Part shown: positions 16,240-25,041 of the stretch, piece by piece | Numbering within the stretch: the first letter of the stretch is position 1 | Layout: each line of letters begins with the position of its first letter | NCBI RefSeq assembly: GCF_003149515.1 | Contig: NZ_CP029145.1 | Coordinates: 3,720,001-3,784,000, forward strand | From: Hymenobacter nivis | GTDB taxonomy: Bacteria > Bacteroidota > Bacteroidia > Cytophagales > Hymenobacteraceae | Reading direction: 5' to 3' | Length of the DNA stretch: 64,000 bases | Translations under genes and position numbers: made by a program | Notes under the pieces: model-generated | What the model was told of the DNA's origin: nothing | Database searches by the model: none | Seen by the model: only the letters and a program-made list of their open reading frames with translations

Positions 16240-17091
16240 ATGCCGCGTTCCTTTCGTTTTTCGCTGCCCGCCGTGCCGGCCGTGCTGCTGGCCATTGTGA
16301 GCGTGCAGGCCGGCGCGGCCATTGCCAAGGGCCTGTTTCCGGTGCTGGGGGCGGCCGGTACTACCAGCTTGCGGATTGGCTTGTCGGCCCTCGTGCTGCT
16401 GGCGGTGGTGCGGCCCCGGCTGGGGCGGCTGGAGCCCGCGCAGTGGCGGGCCGTGGTGCCCTACGGCCTGGCGCTGGGGGCCATGAACTTCTTGTTTTAT
16501 TGCGCGCTGGCCCGCGTGCCGCTCGGCCTGGCCGTGACGCTGGAATTTGTGGGGCCCCTGGGGCTGGCGCTGGCCGGCTCGCGGCGCTGGCCCGACGGCG
16601 TGTGGGTGCTGCTGGCCGCCGCTGGCATTGCCCTCATTGCCCCGTGGCACGGCGCGGGCGTGGACCTGCTGGGGCTGGGCTTCGCGCTGGCCGCCGGCGG
16701 GTGCTGGGCCGTGTACATCGTGCTGGGCCAGCGCACGGCCGCCGTGCTGCCCGGGCCGGTGGCCGTGGCGGTCGGGATGCTCTTTGCCGCGCTGCCGGTT
16801 TTGCCCTTTGGCATAGCCAGCGGCAGCTTGTTGGGGCTCACGCCGCACCTGCTGCTGCTGGGCGGGCTGCTGGCGCTGTTCTCCAGCGTGCTGCCTTTTT
16901 CCCTGGAAATGCGGGCCCTCAAGTCGTTGCCTACCCGCACGTTCAGCATCCTGATGAGCCTGGAGCCCGTCGCGGCGGCCTTGTCGGGCTGGCTGCTGCT
17001 GGGCGAGCGGCTGACGGTGGGGCAGTGGCTGGCCGTGGGCTGCATTGGGGTGGCCAGCGCGGGCGCCACCCTCACCACCCGGCACCCCTAG
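16240..17091 (+). CDS. rhtA: EamA-family exporter, RhtA-like
   Basis: 283 residues, ten predicted membrane helices in two EamA repeats (about 10-130 and 150-280), in the inner membrane. The pattern AIVSVQAGAAIAKGLFP, TSLRIGLSALVLLAVVRP and VTLEFVGPLGLAL is that of RhtA-type threonine/homoserine exporters. ATG 16240 was chosen; upstream frame lacks homology. Substrate is inferred from family resemblance only. It lies 104 nt after the broken IS3 element. Confidence 0.82.
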   Translation: MPRSFRFSLPAVPAVLLAIVSVQAGAAIAKGLFPVLGAAGTTSLRIGLSALVLLAVVRPRLGRLEPAQWRAVVPYGLALGAMNFLFYCALARVPLGLAVTLEFVGPLGLALAGSRRWPDGVWVLLAAAGIALIAPWHGAGVDLLGLGFALAAGGCWAVYIVLGQRTAAVLPGPVAVAVGMLFAALPVLPFGIASGSLLGLTPHLLLLGGLLALFSSVLPFSLEMRALKSLPTRTFSILMSLEPVAAALSGWLLLGERLTVGQWLAVGCIGVASAGATLTTRHP

Positions 17092-17559
17092 CCTGTGCCC
17101 ACTAGCGAATGATGCGGGGCCCCCGCGGGCGCGCAGCCTTACCCGGCGCGCAGCAGAACGCGGCTTCGCTTTGTTCGGGTCATTTTTTCCGCTGCTCGGG
17201 GTGGGCCGCCGCCCGGTGCTCGCCCGCGCGGTTCTCGCCATGCGGCCATTGGCTGGTTAATGATCCCAGGAAAATCGGCCGAAACCTGTTCGTTTATTTG
17301 GCCTCAGTTTAGTAGCAATTGCTGGACAAACCGCACCGTAATGACCTGGAAACGCAGCCGCCGAATGCATGCTTCCGCCGTTTTAGCCAACTGGCAACGG
17401 TAATGTTTGCGCGTGGCTTCTGCGAAATATTCCCGTTTTTTTTTACGTTATTTCAGCTAACTGTAGTAATTTGTACGTAATGAAAAATAGGTGTCGGTTT
17501 ACTGCTTATTTGCATTACTTTTGCTCCACAATAATCACGCAATTTTATTTTTTGACAAC
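17092..17559. other. 468-bp intergenic region
   Basis: GC-rich on the left, turning AT-rich from about 17400 towards the start of the next gene, which suggests the promoter region. No gene, RNA or clear repeat seen. Confidence 0.5.
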
Positions 17560-17841
17560 ATGGCTTTGAATTTTGATGAATTTCAGAAAGTAGTTGAATC
17601 TGCCCAGCAGGCAGACGCCATGAAAGCGGACCTCAAACGTGCTTTGAAAAAAGTTACGGGGGCCCTGGATGCGTTGCAAGGTGCTCTCGGTGACATGGAA
17701 ACCGTTCTCGCCGACGATTACGTGGCCACGCCAAAAGAGCGCAAGCCGCGCCAGCCGCGGGCCCCCAAAGCCGAAACCGACGGTGGGGCCCCCAGCGCAA
17801 CGGGTAAAAAGCCCGGCCGCCCCAAGAAATCGGCCGAATAA
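17560..17841 (+). CDS. Small coiled-coil protein with AT-hook-like tail
   Basis: 93 residues from ATG 17560. Residues 1-50 form an amphipathic helix/coiled coil (FQKVVESAQQADAMKADLKR); the rest is basic and Pro-rich and ends GKKPGRPKKSAE, with the PGRPKK core of an AT-hook. This suggests minor-groove DNA binding, perhaps as a nucleoid-associated or regulatory protein (inference). No enzyme motif. Strong AT-rich upstream region and a good terminator downstream point to an independent, well expressed gene. Confidence 0.7.
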   Translation: MALNFDEFQKVVESAQQADAMKADLKRALKKVTGALDALQGALGDMETVLADDYVATPKERKPRQPRAPKAETDGGAPSATGKKPGRPKKSAE

Positions 17842-17859
17842 TCCTGCTGGTTATCAATA

Positions 17860-17899
17860 AAAACGCCCCCGCCTTTTAAATAAAGCGGGGGCATTTTTA
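17860..17899 (+). terminator. Terminator after the AT-hook-like gene
   Basis: 8-bp perfect stem GCCCCCGC / GCGGGGGC, extended by flanking A and T runs, with an AT-rich loop and T-run. Confidence 0.85.
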
Positions 17900-17900
17900 T

Positions 17901-18305
17901 TGACCTCGTTCGGAGTGGCGCGCACATTTTTCATTTTGCCAGCTAAGCGGACGCGGGTGCACCTAGTGTTTCTGAACTTAGAAAATATTTAGTGCTGTTG
18001 AAATGTGAAGTGGTTATCTGCGCTCCAAACCGTAAAAGGCATTTGGGTTTCATTCTTTCGTTGGCTTTTATTTTGGCGGCTATCAGGCGCTATCGGGGCC
18101 GTGATTGGCGTGGCCGTTGACTAAGCCCACACGAAAGAGCCGGTGCATAATTTAATTCGACTTGAATTATGCTATTCTTGGGTATTTGCTATTTAGTGGC
18201 TCATGCTATTGGTTGGAAGTTTATTGCCAGCAATTGTATTTACTGCTTTTCGCGTTGTTCATCGATGGAGCGTTACCTGTGCACAGCTGCCAATAAACCC
18301 AATAA
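17901..18305. other. Intergenic stretch without a supported gene
   Basis: An open frame from 18169 has no homology and runs into the terminator at 18309-18346, so it is not called. No other structure seen. Confidence 0.5.
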
Positions 18306-18308
18306 ACC

Positions 18309-18346
18309 AAAGGAGCCCCGGCCGCTGCGGCGGCCGGGGCTCCTTT
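18309..18346. terminator. Bidirectional terminator before the M61 peptidase gene end
   Basis: AAAGGAGCCCCGGCCGC pairs with GCGGCCGGGGCTCCTTT around a 3-4 nt loop; A-run and T-run on either side. It lies 21 nt after the stop of the minus-strand peptidase gene. Confidence 0.88.
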
Positions 18347-18366
18347 GGTTGCGGGGCCGTGGGGTC

Positions 18367-20181
18367 CTACAGGTTTTTTAGCCAGGTGGCGCGGGCGGCC
18401 AGTTGGTCGGGAGTGGCGGCGGGGTCGGGGGCGAAGTGGTAGCGCTGGATATCCTCAGCGGCGGTCAGCTTCACGCGCACGTCTTTGGCGGGGGCCCCGG
18501 CGCGGCTGGTGCTCAGGGCCAGATCGGCACCGGCGGGGCGGGCACTGATTTTATCCAGCATGCCGGCGTAGTTGCGGCGGTCCACAAAAGCGCCGTCTAT
18601 GGCCGTGAGCTGGTCGCCGGCGGCCACCCCGGCGGCTTGCAGGGCCGGGCTCACCTGGCGGAAGTACACGTCGTCGCCGCGCACCTGGAAGGCCACGGGG
18701 GCCCCCAGGGTGGCCAGCTGATGGCCGGTGTGCAGCACGGCGTCGTAGCGGATGCCGATGCGGCCGAAGTATTCCTTCAAAGGCAGCGGCTCGGCGCCCT
18801 GCACGTAGCGCCGGAAGAAGTCGCCGATTTCGGGGTAGGTAAGGGCGGTGAAGTCCCGAAAGAAGTTTTGCTCGCTGATGGGGCTATCGGGGCCGTATTT
18901 TTTGGCCAGTTGCAGTAGCACATCGCGCAGGCCGCGGGTGCCGTGGCTGAGTTCGAGCAGGCGCAGGTCGAGGGCGCTGGCGGTGAGGGCCCCGCGCTGG
19001 TAAATGTTGCCGTACTGGCGCTGCCCTTCATCGGAGAACGAGTTGAGGCCCAGTTTACTAAGCGAATATGTAGTGTCGGATCGGGTGCGGTCGTAGCGCT
19101 CCTCGTTGTGCAGCACCGAGAGGTAGTCGTCGAGCGGCACGAGGCCCCCGCGCAGCTGCATCATGTGCGAGGCCCACTCCGTCACGCCCTCGTACAGCCA
19201 CAGGTGCTGCGAGCCGGTGGGCTTCACGAAGTTGAAGTGCTCGATGATTTCGGAGTGGATATTGAGCGGCGTCACGATGTGGAAAAACTCGTGCGCGGCA
19301 ATATCCACCACGTTCTGGGCGAATTCCGGCGTCAGGGCCCCTTCCCGCAAAATGTACTCCGAGCTATAGGAGTGCTCCCAGGCCCCGGCCACTTTATCGC
19401 TGAACAGGTACAGGAAGGCATAGCGCTTCACCGGCAAGTCGCCGCCCAGGAAGGCCTGCGCGGCGCCCAGCATTTTCTGCATGTCGGCGAGCAGCGGCGT
19501 GGCCTGCACCAGGCCGGTGGCCGAGTAGCAGTACAAGGCCACGTCGGCGTTGCCGACCTTGGTTTTGGCGTTGGTGAGGTTGCCGAGCAGAATGGGCGAG
19601 TCCACGGCTTGGTCGTAGCTTTTGGCGTGGAAGTAGCCATCGGCGTCGGGCACGAGCACGGTGCCCACCGTCCAGGCACTGGGGTAGTTCAGCTTGAGGC
19701 GCAGCGGCTTGGCCTGCCAGCCCTGCGGATAGCCGAGCACCGTTTGGCCGTTCACCAGGGCGTGATCGGGCTCAAGCGACGAGCCGCACATACGGTAGAT
19801 GTTGTGCTCGGGCACCGGCGTGGCCCAGGTTTCGGCGATAGTGTAGCGGATTTCGCGGGTTTTGGTGGGCTGGGCCAGCTCCCACTGGTTGGGGCTGATT
19901 TGCTTGCTGCCCAGCGGCTTGCCATTGGCGTCGAAGGCCGCGAACTGGCGCACGTAGCGGCCCATGTCCATCACCTGGTAGGTGCCGGGCGCGGTGGCGG
20001 CGAACTGGTACACGGCCTGCTCCTTGCCGAGCTTGGGTGTTTCGAGCCGCACCCGGAACTGGTGGGGCCCCGCGGCGGGATCCATGCTCACGGTGTAGGT
20101 CAGCTCTTTGGGGGCCGGGGCGGCCACGGCGGGGGCAGCAGCCAGCAGCAGCGCGGCCAGGCCGAGAAAGGAGGTTTTCAA
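18367..20181 (-). CDS. M61-family metallopeptidase with PDZ domain
   Basis: 604 residues with a Sec signal peptide (MKTSFLGLAALLLAAAPAVA), so exported. An N-terminal beta-rich domain is followed by the catalytic domain with zinc motif HEFFH (297-301) and the third ligand in LYEGVTEW (E331), then a C-terminal PDZ domain (about 470-570; VSPALQAAGVAAGDQLTAIDG). This is the M61 glycyl-aminopeptidase family layout. It is divergent from the GH43 gene. Confidence 0.92.
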   Translation of the reverse strand: MKTSFLGLAALLLAAAPAVAAPAPKELTYTVSMDPAAGPHQFRVRLETPKLGKEQAVYQFAATAPGTYQVMDMGRYVRQFAAFDANGKPLGSKQISPNQWELAQPTKTREIRYTIAETWATPVPEHNIYRMCGSSLEPDHALVNGQTVLGYPQGWQAKPLRLKLNYPSAWTVGTVLVPDADGYFHAKSYDQAVDSPILLGNLTNAKTKVGNADVALYCYSATGLVQATPLLADMQKMLGAAQAFLGGDLPVKRYAFLYLFSDKVAGAWEHSYSSEYILREGALTPEFAQNVVDIAAHEFFHIVTPLNIHSEIIEHFNFVKPTGSQHLWLYEGVTEWASHMMQLRGGLVPLDDYLSVLHNEERYDRTRSDTTYSLSKLGLNSFSDEGQRQYGNIYQRGALTASALDLRLLELSHGTRGLRDVLLQLAKKYGPDSPISEQNFFRDFTALTYPEIGDFFRRYVQGAEPLPLKEYFGRIGIRYDAVLHTGHQLATLGAPVAFQVRGDDVYFRQVSPALQAAGVAAGDQLTAIDGAFVDRRNYAGMLDKISARPAGADLALSTSRAGAPAKDVRVKLTAAEDIQRYHFAPDPAATPDQLAARATWLKNL

Positions 20182-20388
20182 AGAAAAAATGGGAATGAGT
20201 GGGAAAATGCAGGCGCAAAGTACGGCAGCGGTAGCGCAGGTTGGCGCGGCTCACGTAAGCGGTTTGAGAGGCCCGGCACCGACAGCCCGGTGCCGAGGCA
20301 ACTTGCGTGAGTGGGTTGTGGGCCCCTGCAGCCCAGCCCTGCTTCCCACTCTTCACTCCTCACTTCCCGCTCTTCACTTCCCGCAGAA

Positions 20389-21369
20389 ATGTACACCAAT
20401 CCCATCCTCGACGACAACTTTCCCGACCCCACCGTCATTGGGGCCCCCGACGGCTGGTACTATGCCTATGGCACCCAGACCCGGCGGGCCGATGGGCAGA
20501 TTGTGAACATCCAGGTGGCCCGCTCGCGCGATATGGTGGCCTGGGAATACCTCGGCGACGCCCTGCCCCAGAAGCCCGCGTGGGCCGCGGGCACCCAAAA
20601 GTTCTGGGCCCCCCACGTGAGCCACGCCGCCGGCCGCTACTACCTGTACTACTCGGCCCGGCCCGACGACGCGCCCGACGGGGCCCTGGCGCTGGCCGTG
20701 GCCGTGGCCGACGCGCCCGCTGGCCCGTTTGTGGACGTGGGCCGGCCGCTGCGCCGGGGCCCCGGCTTCACCTGCATCGACCCAATGGCCTACGACGACC
20801 CCGCCACCGGCCAGCGCCTGCTGTACTGGGGCTCGGGCTTCGGGCCTCTGTGGGTGCAGGCACTGGCCGAAGACCGGGTGAGCTTCGCGTCTGATAGTGA
20901 GCCGCAAGCACTGATCTGGCCCAGCGGCCCGGCCGACGACGCGGCCAATTACCACCGCCTTATCGAGGCCAGCTGGGTGCACCGGCACGCAGGCTGGTAC
21001 TACCTGTTTTTTTCGGGCGATAACTGCTGCGGGCCCCGCGCCCACTACGCCGTGCTGGTAGCCCGCAGCCGCGCCGCCACGGGGCCCTACGAGGTGCAAC
21101 CCGCGCCCGTAGTGGCGGCCAACGCGCACTGGCTCGCGCCGGGCCACAACTGCGTCGTGGCCGATGCCGCCGGGCACGACTGGCTGGCCTACCACGCCAT
21201 TGACCCCGCCCAGCCCACCTTCGCTGCCATCGACGATTCGGAGGGCTACGCCCGCCGCGCCCTGCTGCTCGACCGCCTCACCTATGGCCCCGACGGCTGG
21301 CCGTGCGTGGCCGGCGGGGGCCCTTCGTGGCAGCCGCAACCCGCCCCCGCCGGGCCCCTCGTACCTTAG
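20389..21369 (+). CDS. GH43-family glycoside hydrolase
   Basis: 326 residues from ATG 20389, five-bladed beta-propeller hydrolase acting on arabinan- or xylan-type glycans. Expected catalytic acids: D13 in NFPDPTV (general base), D131 in CIDPMAYDD (pKa modulator), E193 in LIEASWVHR (general acid). No signal peptide at this start, so it would be cytoplasmic unless a start further upstream is used. The leader is a polypyrimidine stretch with CTTCACT-like repeats. No SusC/SusD genes adjoin it. Confidence 0.88.
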   Translation: MYTNPILDDNFPDPTVIGAPDGWYYAYGTQTRRADGQIVNIQVARSRDMVAWEYLGDALPQKPAWAAGTQKFWAPHVSHAAGRYYLYYSARPDDAPDGALALAVAVADAPAGPFVDVGRPLRRGPGFTCIDPMAYDDPATGQRLLYWGSGFGPLWVQALAEDRVSFASDSEPQALIWPSGPADDAANYHRLIEASWVHRHAGWYYLFFSGDNCCGPRAHYAVLVARSRAATGPYEVQPAPVVAANAHWLAPGHNCVVADAAGHDWLAYHAIDPAQPTFAAIDDSEGYARRALLLDRLTYGPDGWPCVAGGGPSWQPQPAPAGPLVP

Positions 21370-21400
21370 AAGCTCCTGCTTGAGGTATCGTCAGAGCGGT

Positions 21401-21482
21401 GTAGAAACGCATCCTTGCGTCTCCGGCTTGAACGACTTGTCCGAACATCGTTCAAACCGGAGACGCAAGGATGCGTTTCTAC
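21401..21482. repeat. 82-bp inverted repeat upstream of the T9SS protease
   Basis: Perfect 26-bp arms beginning GTAGAAACGCATCCTTGCGT, followed inward by TTGAACGA / TCGTTCAA. Could terminate GH43 transcription or be a mobile palindrome; GC-rich core and no T-run argue for the latter. Confidence 0.8.
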
Positions 21483-21551
21483 ATCCGTTCCAAGAGCCAA
21501 AAAATTAACTCAAACAGTTTCTTTGGCTTTCCCACCCCCGCGCCGCCGCTT

Positions 21552-23693
21552 ATGCCGCTTCTCTTTACGAATGCCTGCCGCCGGGCGGCGCTGCTGGCGC
21601 TGGCCGCCGGGGCCCTCGCCGGGTCCGCCGCCGCCCAGAGCCCCGGGTCCCTGGCTGCCCCCGAAGTGGCCTGCGGGCTGGTGCCGCTGGCGCCCGCCGC
21701 GCGCGCCGCCGGGGCCCCACTTATAATAGAGGCCCAGGTGCTGAGTGCCCAAAGCTTCTGGGACGCCAGCCGCCGGCACTTGTTCACCCGGCACCGGCTG
21801 CGGGTATTCAGCCTGCTGAAGGGCAGCGCGGCCGATACCGCCGGCCTGGTGGTCGTAACCGAAGGTGGTCGGCTAGGGCTTGATCAGCAGTTGCTTACCA
21901 ACACGTTGCGCCTGGCGCCGGGCCAGCAGGGCGTGCTGTTTCTGGCGCCCGCGCCGTGGCCCGGGCTGGGCCTGGCAGGCACTGCCTACGCAGTCTACAG
22001 CAGCGCGCAGGGCTTCGTGGCCTACGACCTGGCCCACGCCACCGCCGCCGACCCGGTGCGTACCTACCCGGCCATCGACGCCACTTTCTATCGGGGCCTC
22101 GACCCGCTGGGGGCCCAGGCGCGCCGCGCCTTGCAGCCTAACCCCGCCCTGGCCGCCGCCCAACGGCACCAGCTGGCCGCCGCTAAAGGCACGGCGGTAG
22201 CTACCATTTTGGGGATGCAGCCGGTGCAGCTCGCGGCGGGCACCGGGGCGGTGCTCACCATCCGGGGCAGCGGGTTTGGCGACGTGCGAGGCGCGGGCTT
22301 CGTGGAGTTTGCCAACGCCGACGACGGCGGGCGCACCTTCGAGCAGCCCCTGGCCACCGACTACGTGGCCTGGGCCGACGGGGCCATTCAGGTGCGGGTG
22401 CCGTCGTCGGGCGCGGGCGGGCATCCAGCCGGCTCGGGGCTGGTGCGCGTCACGCCCGACGGCGGCACAGTGGGCGCCAGCCCCCAGCTGCTCACGGTCG
22501 TGTATGCCCTCAGCAACGTAAAAAGTACCGACGCCCAGCCCACCGTGCAGCGCCCCAACCACGTGGCCACCAATGGGCTGGGCGGCCTCACGTTTCACTT
22601 CACGCCCAACTTTGGGGGCAACGCCGCTGCCGGCGCGGCCTGGCAGCGGGCCCTGGCCAGCTGGCGCTGCCAAACCGGTATGAACTGGGCCCTGGGCGAC
22701 GCCGCCCCCGCCAACGACATCGCCAGCGACGGCCGCAGCACAGTGGCCTTCGACCTGCCCAGCGCCGCGCTGCCGGCGGGCATTTTGGGGCGTACCACCA
22801 GCTACTACCAGGGCTGCTACGCGGCCGACCGCTCGGTGGTGTACTACGTGGGCGAAGTGGACATGCAGTTCAGCACCGTGGCCGCGTTTCAGTTTGGCCC
22901 GGCGCTGGCGCTGGGCTTAGCCATTGATTTTGAGACGGTAGCGGTGCACGAGCTGGGACACGCCCAGCAGTTCGGCCACCTCATCCGGCCGGGAGCCATC
23001 ATGCACTACGCCGTGGCCCGGGGCCAAAACTCGCGCCGCCTGGCCCCCGAAAGCGACGTGGCCGGCGGCCGCCAGGTGCTGCGCACCCGCAGCTTCCGCA
23101 ACCGGGGCTGCGGCGGCCCGGCGCTGCTGCCGGCCCCGCTCACGGCCCTCAGCGCCGCCGTGGAAGCTGGCGCGGGCCCCGTGCTGCGCTGGGCCACCCA
23201 GGCCGAGTGCTTCCTCGCCGGCTTCGTGGTGGAGCGCAGCGCCGGCCTCGACACCGCCGCGGCCACCGCCGGCTGGCAGCCCGTGGCCACCGTGGCGCTG
23301 GGGGCCCCCGGCGGCACCTACCAGGTAACCGATGCCCAGCCCGCCGCCCGCCTCGTGTACTACCGCCTGGCCCTGCTGCGCCCCGACGGCACCCGCGATT
23401 ACGCCGCGCCCCTGCCCGTGGCTCCCGACGCCGCGCCCCAGGTCGCGCTGTTCCCCAACCCCGTCACCGGCACGCAGCTCAGCCTCCAATACCCCGCCGC
23501 GGCCAATGCCACGGCCCTGACCTACAGCATCTACGACGAGCTGGGCCGCCGCTACCGGCTGGCCGCCGCCGCCGTGCAGCCCGGCCTCAACGTGCTCACC
23601 TTCGACGTGGGGGCCCTGCCGCGGGGCTTCTACATCTTCCGCTGGCAGGACGGGCAGGGCAACAACCAGAGCCGCAAGTTCCTGCGCTTGTAG
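21552..23693 (+). CDS. Secreted matrixin-like zinc protease with IPT domain and T9SS sorting tail
   Basis: 713 residues. Signal peptide (RRAALLALAAGALAGSAAAQ), an IPT/TIG domain (about 210-320; TGAVLTIRGSGFGDV), then a catalytic domain with HELGHAQQFGH (zinc ligands 466, 470, 476) and a downstream Met-turn IMHYAV, as in matrixin-type metallopeptidases. A fibronectin-like region follows and the end (VALFPNPVTG, then LPRGFYIFRW and SRKFLRL) is a type IX secretion sorting domain. Start 21552 was chosen because the upstream in-frame ATG lies inside the inverted repeat at 21401-21482. It should be exported to the surface or medium. Confidence 0.88.
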   Translation: MPLLFTNACRRAALLALAAGALAGSAAAQSPGSLAAPEVACGLVPLAPAARAAGAPLIIEAQVLSAQSFWDASRRHLFTRHRLRVFSLLKGSAADTAGLVVVTEGGRLGLDQQLLTNTLRLAPGQQGVLFLAPAPWPGLGLAGTAYAVYSSAQGFVAYDLAHATAADPVRTYPAIDATFYRGLDPLGAQARRALQPNPALAAAQRHQLAAAKGTAVATILGMQPVQLAAGTGAVLTIRGSGFGDVRGAGFVEFANADDGGRTFEQPLATDYVAWADGAIQVRVPSSGAGGHPAGSGLVRVTPDGGTVGASPQLLTVVYALSNVKSTDAQPTVQRPNHVATNGLGGLTFHFTPNFGGNAAAGAAWQRALASWRCQTGMNWALGDAAPANDIASDGRSTVAFDLPSAALPAGILGRTTSYYQGCYAADRSVVYYVGEVDMQFSTVAAFQFGPALALGLAIDFETVAVHELGHAQQFGHLIRPGAIMHYAVARGQNSRRLAPESDVAGGRQVLRTRSFRNRGCGGPALLPAPLTALSAAVEAGAGPVLRWATQAECFLAGFVVERSAGLDTAAATAGWQPVATVALGAPGGTYQVTDAQPAARLVYYRLALLRPDGTRDYAAPLPVAPDAAPQVALFPNPVTGTQLSLQYPAAANATALTYSIYDELGRRYRLAAAAVQPGLNVLTFDVGALPRGFYIFRWQDGQGNNQSRKFLRL

Positions 23694-23823
23694 CGTGGCC
23701 GATGGGCGTAAGCGTGTTGGCGCTCGATTTTTACGAGGAATTCTGCTGACGAGCTGCATGGTCCCCCTACGGTGGACGCGCTGTACGCCCAGGTCTTAGA
23801 AGCCATAGCTAAAATTGGCTTCA

Positions 23824-23847
23824 TTTGATAATGCATTCATTATCAAA
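23824..23847. repeat. Small hairpin TTTGATAATG / CATTATCAAA
   Basis: 10-bp perfect arms around CATT, followed by AAAATTTG and the GTGCC repeat. It may be a weak terminator or an operator of the methyltransferase gene. Confidence 0.5.
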
Positions 23848-23852
23848 AATTT

Positions 23853-23897
23853 GTGCCGTGCCGTGCCGTGCCGTGCCGTGCCGTGCCGTGCCGTGCC
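23853..23897 (+). repeat. Pentanucleotide repeat (GTGCC)9
   Basis: Nine perfect GTGCC units ending 21 nt before the methyltransferase ATG. Unit length is not a multiple of three and several in-frame GTGs lie in it, so unit-number change could alter leader length or an N-terminal extension. Confidence 0.95.
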
Positions 23898-23918
23898 GGA
23901 GGGCGTATCTTCGACCGC

Positions 23919-24794
23919 ATGATTGCATTTTCGTCTCCGGCTTTTTTTGGAAGCAAGAACATAAAGGACATCTTTTACGGGCTGTTGCGCCGCCGGCAAG
24001 CTGATTTGGTTGGTAAAGATGTATTGGACCTGCCCGCCGGTTACGGCGATACGGCCCGCTTCTTGACGGACTTGGGGGCGCGGGTAACGGGGGCCGATTT
24101 GTATCCGGAAATCTTTCGCTATCCCGCCATTCCGTGCGTAAAAGGCAATTTGAACGAGACGTTGCCCTTCCAGGCAGCAAGTTTTGATTGGGTTATCTGC
24201 CAGGAAGGCATCGAGCACATGCCCAATCAGTTGCACCTGTTTCAGGAGCTGAACCGCATCTTGCGGCCGGGGGGGCGGGCCATCATCACCACCCCGAACT
24301 ACTCCAATCTGCGTACCCGCGTGAGCTACGCCCTGCTGGAGAGCGAAACGTACCGCATCATGCCACCCAACGAGGTGGATTCGGTGTGGGCGGCCGAAAA
24401 TGCCCGGACCATCAACGACGTGTACCTCGGCCACATTTTCTTCGCCAACATCACCCGGCAGCGGGTATTGGCGGAGCTCTCGGGCATGCGGCTCATCGAA
24501 GTGCACCCCAGCCGAGTAAACTATACCTCGCTGCTGCTCTTGCCCTTGTACTATCCCTGGATTAAGCTGGCCGGCTGGTTTGCCCGGCGGCGGGGCCTCC
24601 GGCGGGAACAGCCTTCCGCCCAGCGCGCCGGGGTCTACGACGAGTTGGCGCAACTGAACGGCGACCTGAACGTGTTAGTCGGCGGCCACCTCATCCTGGA
24701 ATTTGAAAAGCGGGCGGAAGCTGCCGAAGTAATTGCGGGCCTGTCGGGCAAACTCGACACGGACGTTACGATGCCGGCCCCGAAAATATTCTAG
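23919..24794 (+). CDS. Class I SAM-dependent methyltransferase
   Basis: 291 residues from ATG 23919, preceded by TATCTTCG (one mismatch to the -7 consensus). SAM-binding motif I VLDLPAGYGDTARFL, acidic residue in VTGADLYPE, motif FDWVICQEGIEHM and post-motif LNRILRPGGRAIITTPN make it a Methyltransf_11/UbiG-type enzyme. A C-terminal part of about 130 residues is specific and could bind a sugar or lipid acceptor. Open reading continues upstream through the pentamer repeat via GTG codons. Substrate unknown. Confidence 0.85.
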   Translation: MIAFSSPAFFGSKNIKDIFYGLLRRRQADLVGKDVLDLPAGYGDTARFLTDLGARVTGADLYPEIFRYPAIPCVKGNLNETLPFQAASFDWVICQEGIEHMPNQLHLFQELNRILRPGGRAIITTPNYSNLRTRVSYALLESETYRIMPPNEVDSVWAAENARTINDVYLGHIFFANITRQRVLAELSGMRLIEVHPSRVNYTSLLLLPLYYPWIKLAGWFARRRGLRREQPSAQRAGVYDELAQLNGDLNVLVGGHLILEFEKRAEAAEVIAGLSGKLDTDVTMPAPKIF

Positions 24795-25041
24795 CCATTA
24801 ACCCAACTGCCTAGCAGAGCGGTCGCGGGGTGTGTACGTAGGGGCCAAGGCTTGCTCCCACCGTTTGCGCCCGCCCACTGCCTGGGCCCCAGCCTGCGGG
24901 GGTAAGCCCCTGGGCCGCGGCCGAAAAGCATGTGCACAGCGCCAGGGCCCAACGGAGTACACCGGGCCGGCTCACAAAGGGAGCGAGGGGAGAAGGCATT
25001 AGCCGTCAATGTTCTAGCGCTCCCAAGATAGGGCCCCGGCG

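Noticed and set aside
18169-18381. 70-residue open frame after the AT-hook-like gene
   Set aside because: No homology, runs through the terminator at 18309-18346 and overlaps the peptidase gene end antisense.
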